DNA from: Azospirillum soli | GTDB taxonomy: Bacteria > Pseudomonadota > Alphaproteobacteria > Azospirillales > Azospirillaceae | DNA: 64,000 nt | Assembly (NCBI RefSeq): GCF_017876165.1 | Contig: NZ_JAGINQ010000004.1 | Span: 1 to 64,000, forward strand | Direction of reading: 5' to 3' | Shown: positions 35,602-43,855 of the stretch, piece after piece | Position numbering within the stretch: the stretch's first letter is position 1 | Layout of the letters: the number at the start of each line of letters is the position of its first letter | Translations under genes and position numbers: made by a program | The notes under the pieces: model-generated | Seen by the model: the letters and a program-made list of their open reading frames with translations, nothing else | Databases searched by the model: none | What the model was told of the DNA's origin: nothing

Positions 35602-36717
35602 ATGCGTGCCCCCATTCCCCTCGGCGCCCTGGCGCCCTACCTTCCCTGCAACGCTGAAAATCCGGAGCCGCGCGTGGAGTCGATCTATTACGTGCTCAGT
35701 TGGGCCTGCCACCGCCGGTGCAAGCACTGTTACGAGGACCGCTTCCGCCCCTACGTCGGCGACGCGCTGGAGGCCGTGGTGCGGGAAGCCGAGGCGAATG
35801 CCCCGCGCATCATCGACCATTTCCCCGACACCATGCTCTACCGCGACCTGTCCGATGTGGACGAGGCGGGCGAGCCGCGCCGCAAGGTCGGGCGGATCAT
35901 CCTGGCCGGCGGCGACGTGCTGGTCGATCCCGTGCGCGAGCGTGTGCTCTACCCGACGCTGAAGCGCCTGCGCGACCGTTATGGGCGCGACGTGCGGCTG
36001 GTGGTGCAGACGACGGGCGACCTCGTCACCGAGACCATCGTCGGGGAATTGCTGCACGCCGGCGCCGACCACATCTCCGTTTCCGGTCTGGACGATTTCC
36101 ACGTCGGCATGCAGGGGAACAAAAAGGATGTCCTGCGCGCCGACTTGACCGCCCTGTTCGACCGTTCCGGGATGCAGGCCGGCACAGCGGCGGCACCGGC
36201 ACCCGGCCCCACCTATTCCTTCTTCGGCGCCACTCCGGACGTTTGGATCGGCAAGATCTGGCCGCGCGGCCGGGCGTGGGAGAACGGGCTGTCCACCGCC
36301 ACACTGGCCGACAACTTCTGCAACGCGTGGTCCGGCGGCCTGGGTTTTCTGCGCCACGGCTTCAACGGGTCGGAGGTGGCGGTGGAGCCGGACGGGTCCG
36401 TCTATCCCTGCTGCATGAAGACCCGGCGGGCCATCGGCAACCTGACCGAGGAACCGTTGATCGGGATCCTGGACAGCCTCGCCGGCCACCCGGCGTTCGA
36501 GGCGATCTCCGCCGGCCGGCCGGAGCGGATGGGCCTGACCATGGGGTGGAGCGTGGACGACTTCCTGGCGTCCTGCGCGACCACGACGCCGCAAGGGCGC
36601 CCCTACCGCAACCTGTGCATCGGCTGCGACCGGTTTCATGAGGCGGTGCTCGCCCCGGTCATCGACGAGCTGGCCGAGCAGCGCCGCGCGCGCCGGGCTG
36701 GTCATCCGGCGGCGTAG
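35602..36717 (+). CDS. Radical SAM/SPASM-type enzyme embedded in the transporter operon
   Basis: 371-aa iron-sulfur enzyme. The SAM-cluster motif is C36-x3-C40-x2-C43 (SWACHRRCKHCYEDRF). A SPASM-like C-terminal region carries DGSVYPCCMKTRRAIGNL and NLCIGCDRFHE, which could hold an auxiliary cluster. An AGGAG site precedes the ATG at 35602. It runs opposite to all neighbours, ends 16 bases inside the convergent binding-protein gene, and starts 39 bases from the divergent permease gene. I do not recognise the subfamily. It is not the arsenosugar enzyme ArsS, whose cysteine-motif context differs. Substrate could be a peptide or small metabolite. Confidence 0.82.
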   Translation: MRAPIPLGALAPYLPCNAENPEPRVESIYYVLSWACHRRCKHCYEDRFRPYVGDALEAVVREAEANAPRIIDHFPDTMLYRDLSDVDEAGEPRRKVGRIILAGGDVLVDPVRERVLYPTLKRLRDRYGRDVRLVVQTTGDLVTETIVGELLHAGADHISVSGLDDFHVGMQGNKKDVLRADLTALFDRSGMQAGTAAAPAPGPTYSFFGATPDVWIGKIWPRGRAWENGLSTATLADNFCNAWSGGLGFLRHGFNGSEVAVEPDGSVYPCCMKTRRAIGNLTEEPLIGILDSLAGHPAFEAISAGRPERMGLTMGWSVDDFLASCATTTPQGRPYRNLCIGCDRFHEAVLAPVIDELAEQRRARRAGHPAA

Positions 36718-37895
36718 CGGCGCGCCCACTCCTTCTCGATGCGCTCCATCCAGGACGGGTGCGGTTCCGGCAGGGCGGGGCCAAGCGAATCGAGCGCGGG
36801 GGCGGCGGGGTGCTTCGGCACCGCGTCGAACAGCGCGCGCTGGTCGGCGGACAGCTTGTCCAAGTCCAGCACCGTACCGGTGCCCCAATGGCGCGGGTCG
36901 AGCTTGCGCGCCTGCGCCTCCGGCGACAGCAGGAAGTCGGCGACAACCATCGCCGCCTCCTTGGCGCGAGCGTTGAAGGGGATGGCGACGAAGTTGGCGT
37001 TGCCGATGGTGCCGTTGTTCAGCGTGTAGACCCGCGCCGTCGCCGGCAGCAGGCCGGATTCGATGGCGCTCGCCGCCTCCAGGGCGCTGAAGGCCAGTGA
37101 GATGTCGATTTCCCCGTCGTTCAGCAAACGGCGCTGGTCCGGTCCGTTGGCCGGGAAGACGCGGCCCTGCCGCCACAGCAGCGGATGCAACGCGTCGAGG
37201 TAGGGCCACAGCCGCGCCGTCACCCGCTCGAACGCCGCCGATTCGACGGGCTTCGTCAACGCTGCCGGGTCGTCGGTCAGGGCGATCAGCGCCTGCTTCA
37301 GGAAGGTCGTGCCGAGGAAGTTCGGCGGCTGCGGATAGGTGAAGCGGCCGGGGTTGGCCTTGGCCCAGTCCAGCAGCGCCGGAATGCTGGTGGGCGGGTC
37401 CGGCAAGACGGCGGTGTCGCGCACGAACACCAGTTGCGCCATGGACCAGGGCGCCTCGTAGCCGTCCACCGGCACGGTGAAGTCCACCGTCGTCGGCTTG
37501 CCCGCCGTGTCCACCAGCGCCATGTTCGGCAACGCCTGCGTGAAGGGGCCGTGGAGCAGGCCGTTGGCCTTCATCGCCGCGAAATTCTCGCCGTTGATCC
37601 ACAGCAGGTCGGCGGAGCCGCCCTCCATCCGCCCGGCGGTCTTTTCGGCCAGGACGCGGGCGACCGTCTCGGCGATGTCCGTCACCTTGACATGGCGAAG
37701 CTCGATTCCGTGACGGGCCTTCACCTGCTCCCCGACCCAGGCGATGTAGTCGTTGGCCTTGGTCGAGCCGCCCCAGGCGTTGAAATAGACGGTCTGCCCG
37801 CGCGCTTTGCCCGATATCTCCGCCCAGGATTGCGCGGCGGCCGGACCGGCGGCCAGCAGGACGAGCGCGATCAGCAGACGAGACACGAGGCGCAT
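36702..37895 (-). CDS. ABC transporter substrate-binding protein (YnjB-like)
   Basis: 397-aa periplasmic binding protein. Signal peptide about 1-21 (LLIALVLLAAGPAAAQS). The mature part shows GQTVYFNAWGGSTKANDYIA, ADLLWINGENFAAMK and LNNGTIGNANFVAIPFNA, the pattern of YnjB. E. coli YnjBCD has no firmly known substrate. Start 37895 has GGGAA upstream; a TTG at 37922 is less likely. It lies 66 bases after the transferase-1 gene and before the antisense radical SAM gene. Confidence 0.88.
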   Translation of the reverse strand: MRLVSRLLIALVLLAAGPAAAQSWAEISGKARGQTVYFNAWGGSTKANDYIAWVGEQVKARHGIELRHVKVTDIAETVARVLAEKTAGRMEGGSADLLWINGENFAAMKANGLLHGPFTQALPNMALVDTAGKPTTVDFTVPVDGYEAPWSMAQLVFVRDTAVLPDPPTSIPALLDWAKANPGRFTYPQPPNFLGTTFLKQALIALTDDPAALTKPVESAAFERVTARLWPYLDALHPLLWRQGRVFPANGPDQRRLLNDGEIDISLAFSALEAASAIESGLLPATARVYTLNNGTIGNANFVAIPFNARAKEAAMVVADFLLSPEAQARKLDPRHWGTGTVLDLDKLSADQRALFDAVPKHPAAPALDSLGPALPEPHPSWMERIEKEWARRYAAG

Positions 37896-37961
37896 GGCGG
37901 ATTCCCGTTTGTTTTGCCTCAAGATGGCGGCACGGGACCGGCCCCGGCAAGCCCCGCCCGC

Positions 37962-38573
37962 TCAAACCTGCGTGAGCGCCCGCCAGCGGCGGTAGGAAGC
38001 CGCGTCGTCCACATCGTCCAGGGTCGCGGCGAAGCCGACTGAGGTGCCGGGCGGCAGGCTGGCCAGGGTGTCGGCCAAGGCATGCCGCGTGGACCAGCGC
38101 ACACCCTCGCACAGGCCGGCCGGCAGGGCGGCCGTGCGGCGCGCGCCGACCAGCCAATAGCCACCGTCCTCCGCCGGCCCGAACAGGACGTCGTGCCGCC
38201 CCAGCAGGCGGAACGCTTCGGCGATGTGATTCGGCCGGATGTCGGGAATGTCGCTGCCGACCAGCACCACCGGACCCGGCGGTCGCCCGGCCATGGCCCG
38301 AGCCATGCGCCGGCCGAGGTGACCACTCCCCTGCCCGACCCGCCGTTCCTTGTGCCGGATCGGCCAGCCGCGTTCGTGCACGGCACGGTCCGGCGTGACG
38401 GCCAGCCACAGCACCCAGCGCGGATCGCGCTCCAGCCGCCTGAGCAGGCCGGCCAGCACCGTCCGGTAGAACCGCCACGCCGCCACGGCCCCGATCCCGG
38501 CGGCGAGTCGCCGCTTGCCGCGCCCGAGTCTGGGCGGACGGGCGAAGACGATCAGGTGGTTGCGGCGCCTCAT
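37962..38573 (-). CDS. rSAM/selenodomain-associated transferase 1 (TIGR04282/DUF2064)
   Basis: 203-aa nucleotidyl- or glycosyltransferase-like protein. Features LIVFARPPRLGRGKRRLA at the N-terminus, PVVLVGSDIPDI and VLFGPAEDGGYWLVGARR are family hallmarks. The family is also named arsenosugar-biosynthesis glycosyltransferase because some members neighbour ArsS. The ATG overlaps the transferase-2 stop (ATGA). The frame is open far upstream, but only over that gene. Confidence 0.88.
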   Translation of the reverse strand: MRRRNHLIVFARPPRLGRGKRRLAAGIGAVAAWRFYRTVLAGLLRRLERDPRWVLWLAVTPDRAVHERGWPIRHKERRVGQGSGHLGRRMARAMAGRPPGPVVLVGSDIPDIRPNHIAEAFRLLGRHDVLFGPAEDGGYWLVGARRTAALPAGLCEGVRWSTRHALADTLASLPPGTSVGFAATLDDVDDAASYRRWRALTQV

Positions 38574-39235
38574 CCGTACATCCGCTTGATCAGCCGGGGC
38601 GGTACGCCGGCGAAATAGAGCGACAGGCAGGCCAGATTGCGCGCCGGACGCGCCCACCAGCCGTCCCGTTCGTACCGGGTGGCCGCTGTGACGGCCTCCG
38701 CCGGCAGTTCCACCAAGCGGTTTCGCCCGATTCGGCGCACGAAGTCCACGTCCTCCATCAGCGGCAGCGGACGATAGCCGCCGAGCGCCTCGTAGAGGCT
38801 CCGCGCGATCAGCAATCCCTGGTCGCCGTAGGGCAACCCCAGCCTTCGCGCCCGCCACGCGGCCAGACGCTCGATACGACGCGCGGACGGGTGCTCGCTG
38901 GCGAAGCGCAGGCGGAAGTAAGCGGCGCGATCCGTGCTTTCAGGCTTCGCGATGAACCGCTCCACCGCGTCGCGCCAGCCGACTCCAAGGCGGGTGTCGG
39001 CGTGCAGGAACAGCAGCCACGGCGCATCCGTCGCGGCGGCCCCGGCAACGAGTTGCGGCCCGCGCCCGCGCGGGGCTTTCACCACCAGCGCGCCGGCCGC
39101 GCGCGCCAGATCGCGGGTGCTGTCCGCCGACCCGCCATCCGCCACCACGACGCGCCCAAAGCCGTCCAGCGCGGCCAGCGTGGCCGGCAGCAGCGGCGCG
39201 GCGTTCAGCGTGGGAATGATGACGGCGACCGGCAT
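38570..39235 (-). CDS. rSAM/selenodomain-associated transferase 2 (TIGR04283, GT2 fold)
   Basis: 221-aa glycosyltransferase with AVIIPTLNAAPLL, VVVADGGSADSTRDLA, APRGRGPQLVAGA and LFLHADTRL, the TIGR04283 pattern. EDVDFVRRIGR is the acceptor-side motif. First gene of the leftward set transferase 2 - transferase 1 - binding protein - permease - ATPase. Start 39235 begins directly at the Rossmann strand. Confidence 0.9.
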   Translation of the reverse strand: MPVAVIIPTLNAAPLLPATLAALDGFGRVVVADGGSADSTRDLARAAGALVVKAPRGRGPQLVAGAAATDAPWLLFLHADTRLGVGWRDAVERFIAKPESTDRAAYFRLRFASEHPSARRIERLAAWRARRLGLPYGDQGLLIARSLYEALGGYRPLPLMEDVDFVRRIGRNRLVELPAEAVTAATRYERDGWWARPARNLACLSLYFAGVPPRLIKRMYG

Positions 39236-39283
39236 GGCACCCCTCGTGCGAGGCGGCCATTCTGCCCGAGGAGCGCGCATGCG

Positions 39284-39313
39284 AAAAGGGCGCCGCGGAT
39301 GCGACGCCCTTTC
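39284..39313 (-). terminator. Terminator after the OmpA-like gene
   Basis: GGGCGTCGC and GCGGCGCCC arms (one mismatch, loop ATCC) followed by TTTTC on the minus strand, about 50 bases after the outer-membrane gene stop. Confidence 0.75.
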
Positions 39314-39363
39314 CGGAACCCTTTGGTTGGCGGCCGTTCCCGAAGGCCCGGCCGTCCGCCGGA

Positions 39364-40386
39364 TTACTTCACGCGGATGAGGATCTGCGCGCGACGGTTC
39401 GACGGCTCACGCACGTTCGCACCGGTCTGGACGAGCAGCTGGGTCTCGCCCTTGCCCTCAACCGTGATCTGGTTGGCCGGGACGCCCTTGGCGGTCAGAG
39501 CGTTCTTCACCGCGTCGGCGCGGCGGAGCGAGAGCTTCTGGTTGTAGGCCGGCGAGCCCGACGTGTCGGTGTGGCCGATCACGTGGATGCTGACGGCGCG
39601 GACCTTGCCGGCGGCGGCGGCGGCGTCACCGATGATCTTGTCGGAGACCGGGGTGATGTTGGCCTTGTCCCAGTCGAAGAACACCAGGTATTCGGTCTGC
39701 GGAGCCTGCTGCTGGACAGCGGCCGGGGCAACCGGAGCGGCGGCCGGGGCAGCGGCCGGAGCACCGAAGCTGTAACGCAGGCCGGCGAGGATGGTGTGGT
39801 TCTGGTACTCGCCCTTCACGTTGGTGCCGCCCATGTCGAACTTCGGATCGACGGTGCCGAAGTAGCGATAGTCGACGGTGAGGGCCAGGGCGTTGGTGAT
39901 GTTGTAGGCAACACCGGCGATGCCCTGGTAGGCGAACACCCAATCCTTGTCGCTGAAGCCGCCGAGGTTCAGGCGAACCTGCGAGATACCGGCGCCGGCG
40001 CCGATGTACGGGGTGAAGGCGGTGCCGGTGTCGATATCATAGAGCAGGTTGCCCATGAACGCGATCGACGACTGCTTGCCGGTCATGCCGCTCAGGCCCG
40101 GGGTCGCGCTCTCGGTGCCCTTGATCGAGTTGCGCCAGCGCCAGGCGAACTCCAGCTCCGGACGCAGGCCGTAGGAGGTCGCGTAGCCGGCCGACAGGTT
40201 CGCGACGCCGCCGATCTTGTGGTCGGCCGTCAGCGAGAACGGGGTGCCTTCGAGTTCGATGTCGGCGTCACGGGTCCAGTTCACGCCAGCGCCAGCACCG
40301 ACGTAGAAGCCCTCGGGGGCGGCCATGGCAGCGGTCGGGAGCATGACCGCGACAGCCGTGCCGAGCAAAATCCCACGCAGAGTCAT
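39364..40386 (-). CDS. OmpA-family outer membrane protein
   Basis: 340-aa porin-like protein. Signal peptide about 1-22 (ILLGTAVAVMLPTAAMA), an eight-strand beta-barrel of the OMP_b-brl type at about 23-200 (GFYVGAGAGVNW at its start), an alanine/proline linker (APAAAPAAAPVAPAA), then an OmpA peptidoglycan-binding domain at about 230-340 with VIGHTDTSGSPAYN, LSLRRADAVKNAL and PSNRRAQILIR. Start 40386 has GGGAAAGAAG upstream. Likely abundant. The 282-base upstream gap carries one TGCACAAT motif (40484-40491). Confidence 0.94.
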   Translation of the reverse strand: MTLRGILLGTAVAVMLPTAAMAAPEGFYVGAGAGVNWTRDADIELEGTPFSLTADHKIGGVANLSAGYATSYGLRPELEFAWRWRNSIKGTESATPGLSGMTGKQSSIAFMGNLLYDIDTGTAFTPYIGAGAGISQVRLNLGGFSDKDWVFAYQGIAGVAYNITNALALTVDYRYFGTVDPKFDMGGTNVKGEYQNHTILAGLRYSFGAPAAAPAAAPVAPAAVQQQAPQTEYLVFFDWDKANITPVSDKIIGDAAAAAGKVRAVSIHVIGHTDTSGSPAYNQKLSLRRADAVKNALTAKGVPANQITVEGKGETQLLVQTGANVREPSNRRAQILIRVK

Positions 40387-40483
40387 TTTCTTCTTTCCCT
40401 TGTTGACGGCGTTGTCGGGCCGGTCGATGTGAACCACCAGAGGGCGGCGGACACAGAACCGTGCATCTTCGGGGCGAGCCCCC

Positions 40484-40491
40484 TGCACAAT
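40484..40491. promoter_or_regulatory. Single TGCACAAT motif upstream of the OmpA-like gene
   Basis: One exact copy of the octamer clustered at 98-143 and 10398-10528, here about 100 bases before the ATG at 40386. The rest of the gap 40387-40668 has no structure I can support. Confidence 0.3.
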
Positions 40492-40668
40492 CCTCGCTTG
40501 CCGTCGCCGAGCGAGCCCGCCGCGTTCCGTCGGCGGTTGAAACGTCTGGTTCCGGAGATATCAGTTACTTTCGAAGGTCTCAAGACCCCTGTTGTAAGAA
40601 CTCCAGCCCTGTTGCATTTTTGCAGCCGTTTGTTAACACCCCTTCCCGCGCAAAGGATTAGGCCTCGA

Positions 40669-41709
40669 ATGACCCGCCCGCAAGACGACGAACTTTCCTA
40701 CCCTTTGGACGGACAGCCCGGCGATGGGGAGTTCGTGGCGGTGGAACCCGGCCTGCTGTGGATCCGCCTGGCCCTGCCCTACCGGCTGAACCATGTGAAC
40801 GTGTGGGCGATCGAGGGTTCCCCCGGCTGGACCATCGTGGACACCGGCCTGGACGATCCGCGCACGCGCGCGGCGTGGGAGCATCTGCTGGGCGATGCGC
40901 TGGGCGGACGGCCGGTGACGCGGGTCATCGCCACGCATTTCCACCCCGACCACATCGGGCTGGCCGGCTGGCTGGCGGAGCGCACCGGCGCCGGCTTCGC
41001 CTGCAGCCTGACCGACTGGCTGCTCGCCCGCGCGCTGAAGAACGACAGTTCGGCAGGGCAAGCAGCGGCGGTGGAGCGGTTCTACCGGCGCGCCGGGCTC
41101 GAATCGGGGGCGCTCGCGGCGGTGCTGGGACGAGGAAACGCCTACGCGCGCTCGATCCACGAGGTGCCGTCAACGCTGACGCGGCTGCGCCACGGCGATG
41201 CGGTGGAGATCGGCGATGCGCCGTGGCGGGTGATCGTCGGCGGCGGCCACACGCCGGAACCGGTGTGCCTGTTCCGCCTCGGCGAGAAGCCCGTGCTGAT
41301 TTCGGGCGATCAGGTGCTGCCGCGCATCAGCCCGAACATCAGCGTCTGGGCGAACGAGCCCGACGCCGATCCGCTGACCGACTTCCTGACCTCCTTCGAG
41401 CCTCTGTTGGAGCTGCCGGAGGACATGCTGGTGCTGCCCTCGCACGGGCGCCCGTTCCACGGACTGCACCGGAGGCTGGCCGCATTGCAGCAGCATCATG
41501 AGGAACGGCTGGTCGAGATCGCGGCCTTGTGCGCCACGCCGCGCACGGCGGCACAGGTCGCGGGGGCATTGTTTCCCCCGGACCTCGATGCGCACCAGAT
41601 GGTGTTCGCGGTGGGCGAGGCGATCGCGCACCTCAACCACCTCGTCCGCCGGGGAGCGCTGACGCGCACGCCCGGTCCGGACGGTGCCGACCTTTACGCC
41701 AGGGCGTAA
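40669..41709 (+). CDS. MBL-fold metallo-hydrolase
   Basis: 346-aa metallo-beta-lactamase-fold enzyme. Metal-binding HFHPDHIGLAGW, further ligands in GGGHTPEPVCLF, SGDQVLP and LPSHGRPFHG. A C-terminal helical domain of about 90 residues resembles the winged-helix tail of glyoxalase-II/LACTB2-like members (TPRTAAQVAGALFPP). Substrate unknown; thioesters, phosphodiesters or lactones are all possible. It is convergent with the next small gene at 3 bases. Confidence 0.87.
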   Translation: MTRPQDDELSYPLDGQPGDGEFVAVEPGLLWIRLALPYRLNHVNVWAIEGSPGWTIVDTGLDDPRTRAAWEHLLGDALGGRPVTRVIATHFHPDHIGLAGWLAERTGAGFACSLTDWLLARALKNDSSAGQAAAVERFYRRAGLESGALAAVLGRGNAYARSIHEVPSTLTRLRHGDAVEIGDAPWRVIVGGGHTPEPVCLFRLGEKPVLISGDQVLPRISPNISVWANEPDADPLTDFLTSFEPLLELPEDMLVLPSHGRPFHGLHRRLAALQQHHEERLVEIAALCATPRTAAQVAGALFPPDLDAHQMVFAVGEAIAHLNHLVRRGALTRTPGPDGADLYARA

Positions 41710-41712
41710 GGG

Positions 41713-41922
41713 TTACTGTTCGACGACCATTTCGAACTGGCTGGGGTCGAGCAGCGCCGCGACCGCCAGCGTCTTCAAGGTCTTGGGATCGTCCGCCCGC
41801 TTCATCTGGGCGTGCTGGGTCCCAAGCCCGTCCTTGCGGATGGCGACCACTTCCCAGATCCCGCCGCCGGGCCCCAATTTCCGGTACATCTGGCCTTCGA
41901 CGACTTCGCGCTTCCTGCGCAT
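41713..41922 (-). CDS. Conserved small protein, 69 aa
   Basis: I recognise no function. It begins MRRKREVVEGQMYRKL and continues as a compact, probably beta-rich domain (GGGIWEVVAIRKDGLGTQHAQM) ending in a hydrophobic-acidic helix. GGAGAG precedes the ATG. Small soluble proteins with this IWEV pattern are widespread in Rhodospirillales in my recollection. A longer start at 41955 lacks a site. Confidence 0.6.
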   Translation of the reverse strand: MRRKREVVEGQMYRKLGPGGGIWEVVAIRKDGLGTQHAQMKRADDPKTLKTLAVAALLDPSQFEMVVEQ

Positions 41923-41978
41923 GACAGCTCTCCAAAACCCGAGTAACCGGGGCAACTCTCATGGCCCCGGCACGCTAT

Positions 41979-42010
41979 TCAAACACGAAACGGATCAAAC
42001 ACGAAACGGA
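41979..42010. repeat. Perfect 16-base tandem repeat
   Basis: TCAAACACGAAACGGA occurs twice head to tail (41979-41994, 41995-42010) in the divergent gap between two small genes. It may be a paired operator or a recent duplication. Confidence 0.8.
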
Positions 42011-42050
42011 CCTGCCATGGCGAGTGTCCGTTATGGGACAGACGCAAGGC

Positions 42051-42074
42051 GCAGACCGGATGTAGCCGGTCTGC
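42051..42074. promoter_or_regulatory. Palindrome between two small genes
   Basis: GCAGACCGG (42051-42059) and CCGGTCTGC (42066-42074), perfect 9-base arms, 6-base loop. There is no T-run, so an operator or RNA hairpin is as likely as a terminator. Confidence 0.4.
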
Positions 42075-42192
42075 AACAAGGGGGCAACATCCAGGGCAGC
42101 GGCCGGTTCACAACAGGGCAGCCCCGATGCCCCCGGCGGGCTCTCCGGACCCGGTGTGGAACAAACCTCCGCCGATGGTGTTTAGTGGCGTC

Positions 42193-42432
42193 ATGAAGAT
42201 CGACCACGACGTGCTTCTGTTCGCGACTCGCCTGGTGGAAGAACTTGGCGAGTCCGCTATCCGCATCAGCCGCGTCCGCCTTGTGGAATTGACGGCTGCC
42301 AACAACCTCCGGGCCGCCGCCTTCTGGCGTGACGTGCTGCACACCTCCGAACAGCTGCTGGAACAGAGACCGCAGCACATGCCGCCGCCCACGACCGGCG
42401 GCGCCCCGCTTTCCGAAAGTCTGGCGACCTGA
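42193..42432 (+). CDS. Small hypothetical protein, 79 aa
   Basis: I recognise no family. The ATG at 42193 begins MKIDHDVLLFATRLVEELGE, two amphipathic helices (LFATRLVEELGESAIRISRV and AAAFWRDVLHTSEQLL) and a proline-rich tail (MPPPTTGGAP). No signal peptide. Followed by a good terminator, which supports a real transcript. Confidence 0.55.
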   Translation: MKIDHDVLLFATRLVEELGESAIRISRVRLVELTAANNLRAAAFWRDVLHTSEQLLEQRPQHMPPPTTGGAPLSESLAT

Positions 42433-42469
42433 CCAGCCCGCGGCCCTGCAGCGGAAAATGCCTGAACGA

Positions 42470-42501
42470 AAAAGGCCCGGCGGTTGCCCGCCGGACCTTT
42501 T
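42470..42501. terminator. Bidirectional terminator between a small gene and livK
   Basis: AAAAGGCCCGGCGG and CCGCCGGACCTTTT with a TTGC loop and one mismatch. T-runs on both sides allow it to stop both the rightward small gene and leftward livK. Confidence 0.85.
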
Positions 42502-42553
42502 GATCGTTCGACCGTTCCGGTCTTGCTTGACCCTGGCTTACTTCACCTGGGGC

Positions 42554-43654
42554 TTACTTGACCTGGGCGTACTGGCCGTTGTTCCAGCGGTACCAGACGT
42601 AGGCCGGGGTGGTCACGTCGCCCTTGGCGTCGAAGCCGATCTTGCCGATCACCGTGTTGTAGGTGTTCTTGCGGAGCACCTCGGCGACCTTGGCGGCGTC
42701 GGTCGAGTTGGCCTGCTTGGCCGCCTCGGCCCAGATCTGCAGGGCGGCGTAGGTGTAGAGGGTGTAGCCCTCCGGCTCGTAGCCGGCCTTGCGGAACTTC
42801 TCGACGGCTTCCTTGGCTTCCGGCATCTCGCGCGGATCCGGGCCGAAGGTCATCATGGTGCCTTCGCCGGCCGGACCGGTGATCGACCAGTACTCGTTGG
42901 TGACCAGCGCGTCGCCGGAGACGATCGGGGCGTTCAGGCCCTGGTCCTTCATCTGGCGGGCCAGCAGGCCGGCTTCGGTGTGGTAGCCGCCGACGTAGAC
43001 GACGTCGATGGCTTCCTGCTTCAGCTTGGAGACGAGCGCCGAGTAATCCTTTTCACCGGCGGTGTAGGCCTCGTAGATCTTCTCCTTCTGGCCGCCGGCG
43101 TTCAGCGCCTTCTGCGTCTCGTCGGCGAGGCCCTTACCGTAGGCCGACTTGTCGTGCAGGATGGCGACGTTCTTGCCCTTGTACTTCTCAAGGAGGTACT
43201 TGCCGGCGATCTGGCCCTGCTGGTCGTCACGGCCGCAGACGCGGAAGACGTTCTTCAGGCCCTGCTCGGTCAGCTTCGGGTTGGTCGAGGCCGGGGAGAT
43301 CTGCAGGACGCCTTCCTCGGCGTAGACCTGGCTCGCCGGGATCGACGAGCCCGAGCAGAAGTGACCGCCGACGAACTTCACGCCCTTCTTGGCGAGGTCG
43401 TTGGCGACCGCGACGGCCTGCTTCGGATCGCACGCGTCGTCGCCCACTTCCATCTTCAGCTTCTGGCCGAGGACGCCGCCGGCGGCGTTGATGTCCGCAA
43501 CGGCCTGCTCCATGCCCTTCTTCATCTGCTCGCCGAAGGTGGCGTACTGACCGGTGATCGGGCCAGCGGTGGCCACCGCGATGTCGGCCTTGGCCGCCGT
43601 GGCGGTCAGCGCGGTCGCCGCGACCGCGGCGAGGAGGGACAGCTTGTACTTCAT
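42554..43654 (-). CDS. livK: Branched-chain amino acid ABC transporter binding protein LivK
   Basis: 366-aa periplasmic binding protein. Signal peptide about 1-24 ([19 protein letters not shown]). The mature N-terminus IAVATAGPITGQYATFGEQM and DDACDPKQAVAVANDL, with GHFCSGSSIPASQ, are Leu/Ile/Val-binding hallmarks. Start 43654 has GGGAG upstream. It is separated from the rest of the leftward liv operon by about 200 bases and may have its own promoter, fitting the high amounts of binding protein needed. Confidence 0.94.
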   Translation of the reverse strand: MKYKLSLLAAVAATALTATAAKADIAVATAGPITGQYATFGEQMKKGMEQAVADINAAGGVLGQKLKMEVGDDACDPKQAVAVANDLAKKGVKFVGGHFCSGSSIPASQVYAEEGVLQISPASTNPKLTEQGLKNVFRVCGRDDQQGQIAGKYLLEKYKGKNVAILHDKSAYGKGLADETQKALNAGGQKEKIYEAYTAGEKDYSALVSKLKQEAIDVVYVGGYHTEAGLLARQMKDQGLNAPIVSGDALVTNEYWSITGPAGEGTMMTFGPDPREMPEAKEAVEKFRKAGYEPEGYTLYTYAALQIWAEAAKQANSTDAAKVAEVLRKNTYNTVIGKIGFDAKGDVTTPAYVWYRWNNGQYAQVK

Positions 43655-43727
43655 GACGTTTGTTTGCTCCCTGTTATAAGTCGTCACGCGGACCCCCCGC
43701 TTGGGGCCTTGCCCGCCGGGTCCCTCG

Positions 43728-43754
43728 GGGAGCCCTCTGGTGGGAGCCCTCTGG
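43728..43754. repeat. Tandem 13-base repeat upstream of livK
   Basis: GGGAGCCCTCTGG at 43728-43740 and again at 43742-43754, in the livK 5' region. Confidence 0.6.
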
Positions 43755-43792
43755 GAAACGCCCCGGCGGATTAAGCTTCTACTATACCTCGA

Positions 43793-43842
43793 CTGTCACC
43801 AAGTGCGACAGTTTCACCACCCCAACTATCCGATTTGGATAG
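43793..43842. promoter_or_regulatory. Two short palindromes in the livK control region
   Basis: CTGTC/GACAG at 43793-43811 and CTATCC-GATTT-GGATAG at 43826-43842, about 140-190 bases before the livK ATG. Possible regulator sites. Confidence 0.3.
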
Positions 43843-43855
43843 GTCAGAGGCACCC

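Noticed and set aside
35602-36717. Assignment as arsenosugar enzyme ArsS
   Set aside because: Cysteine-motif surroundings do not match and no arsenic genes are seen, despite the TIGR04282/TIGR04283 neighbours.
41713-42432. Toxin-antitoxin pair from the two small genes
   Set aside because: They are divergent, with no toxin or antitoxin fold signatures.
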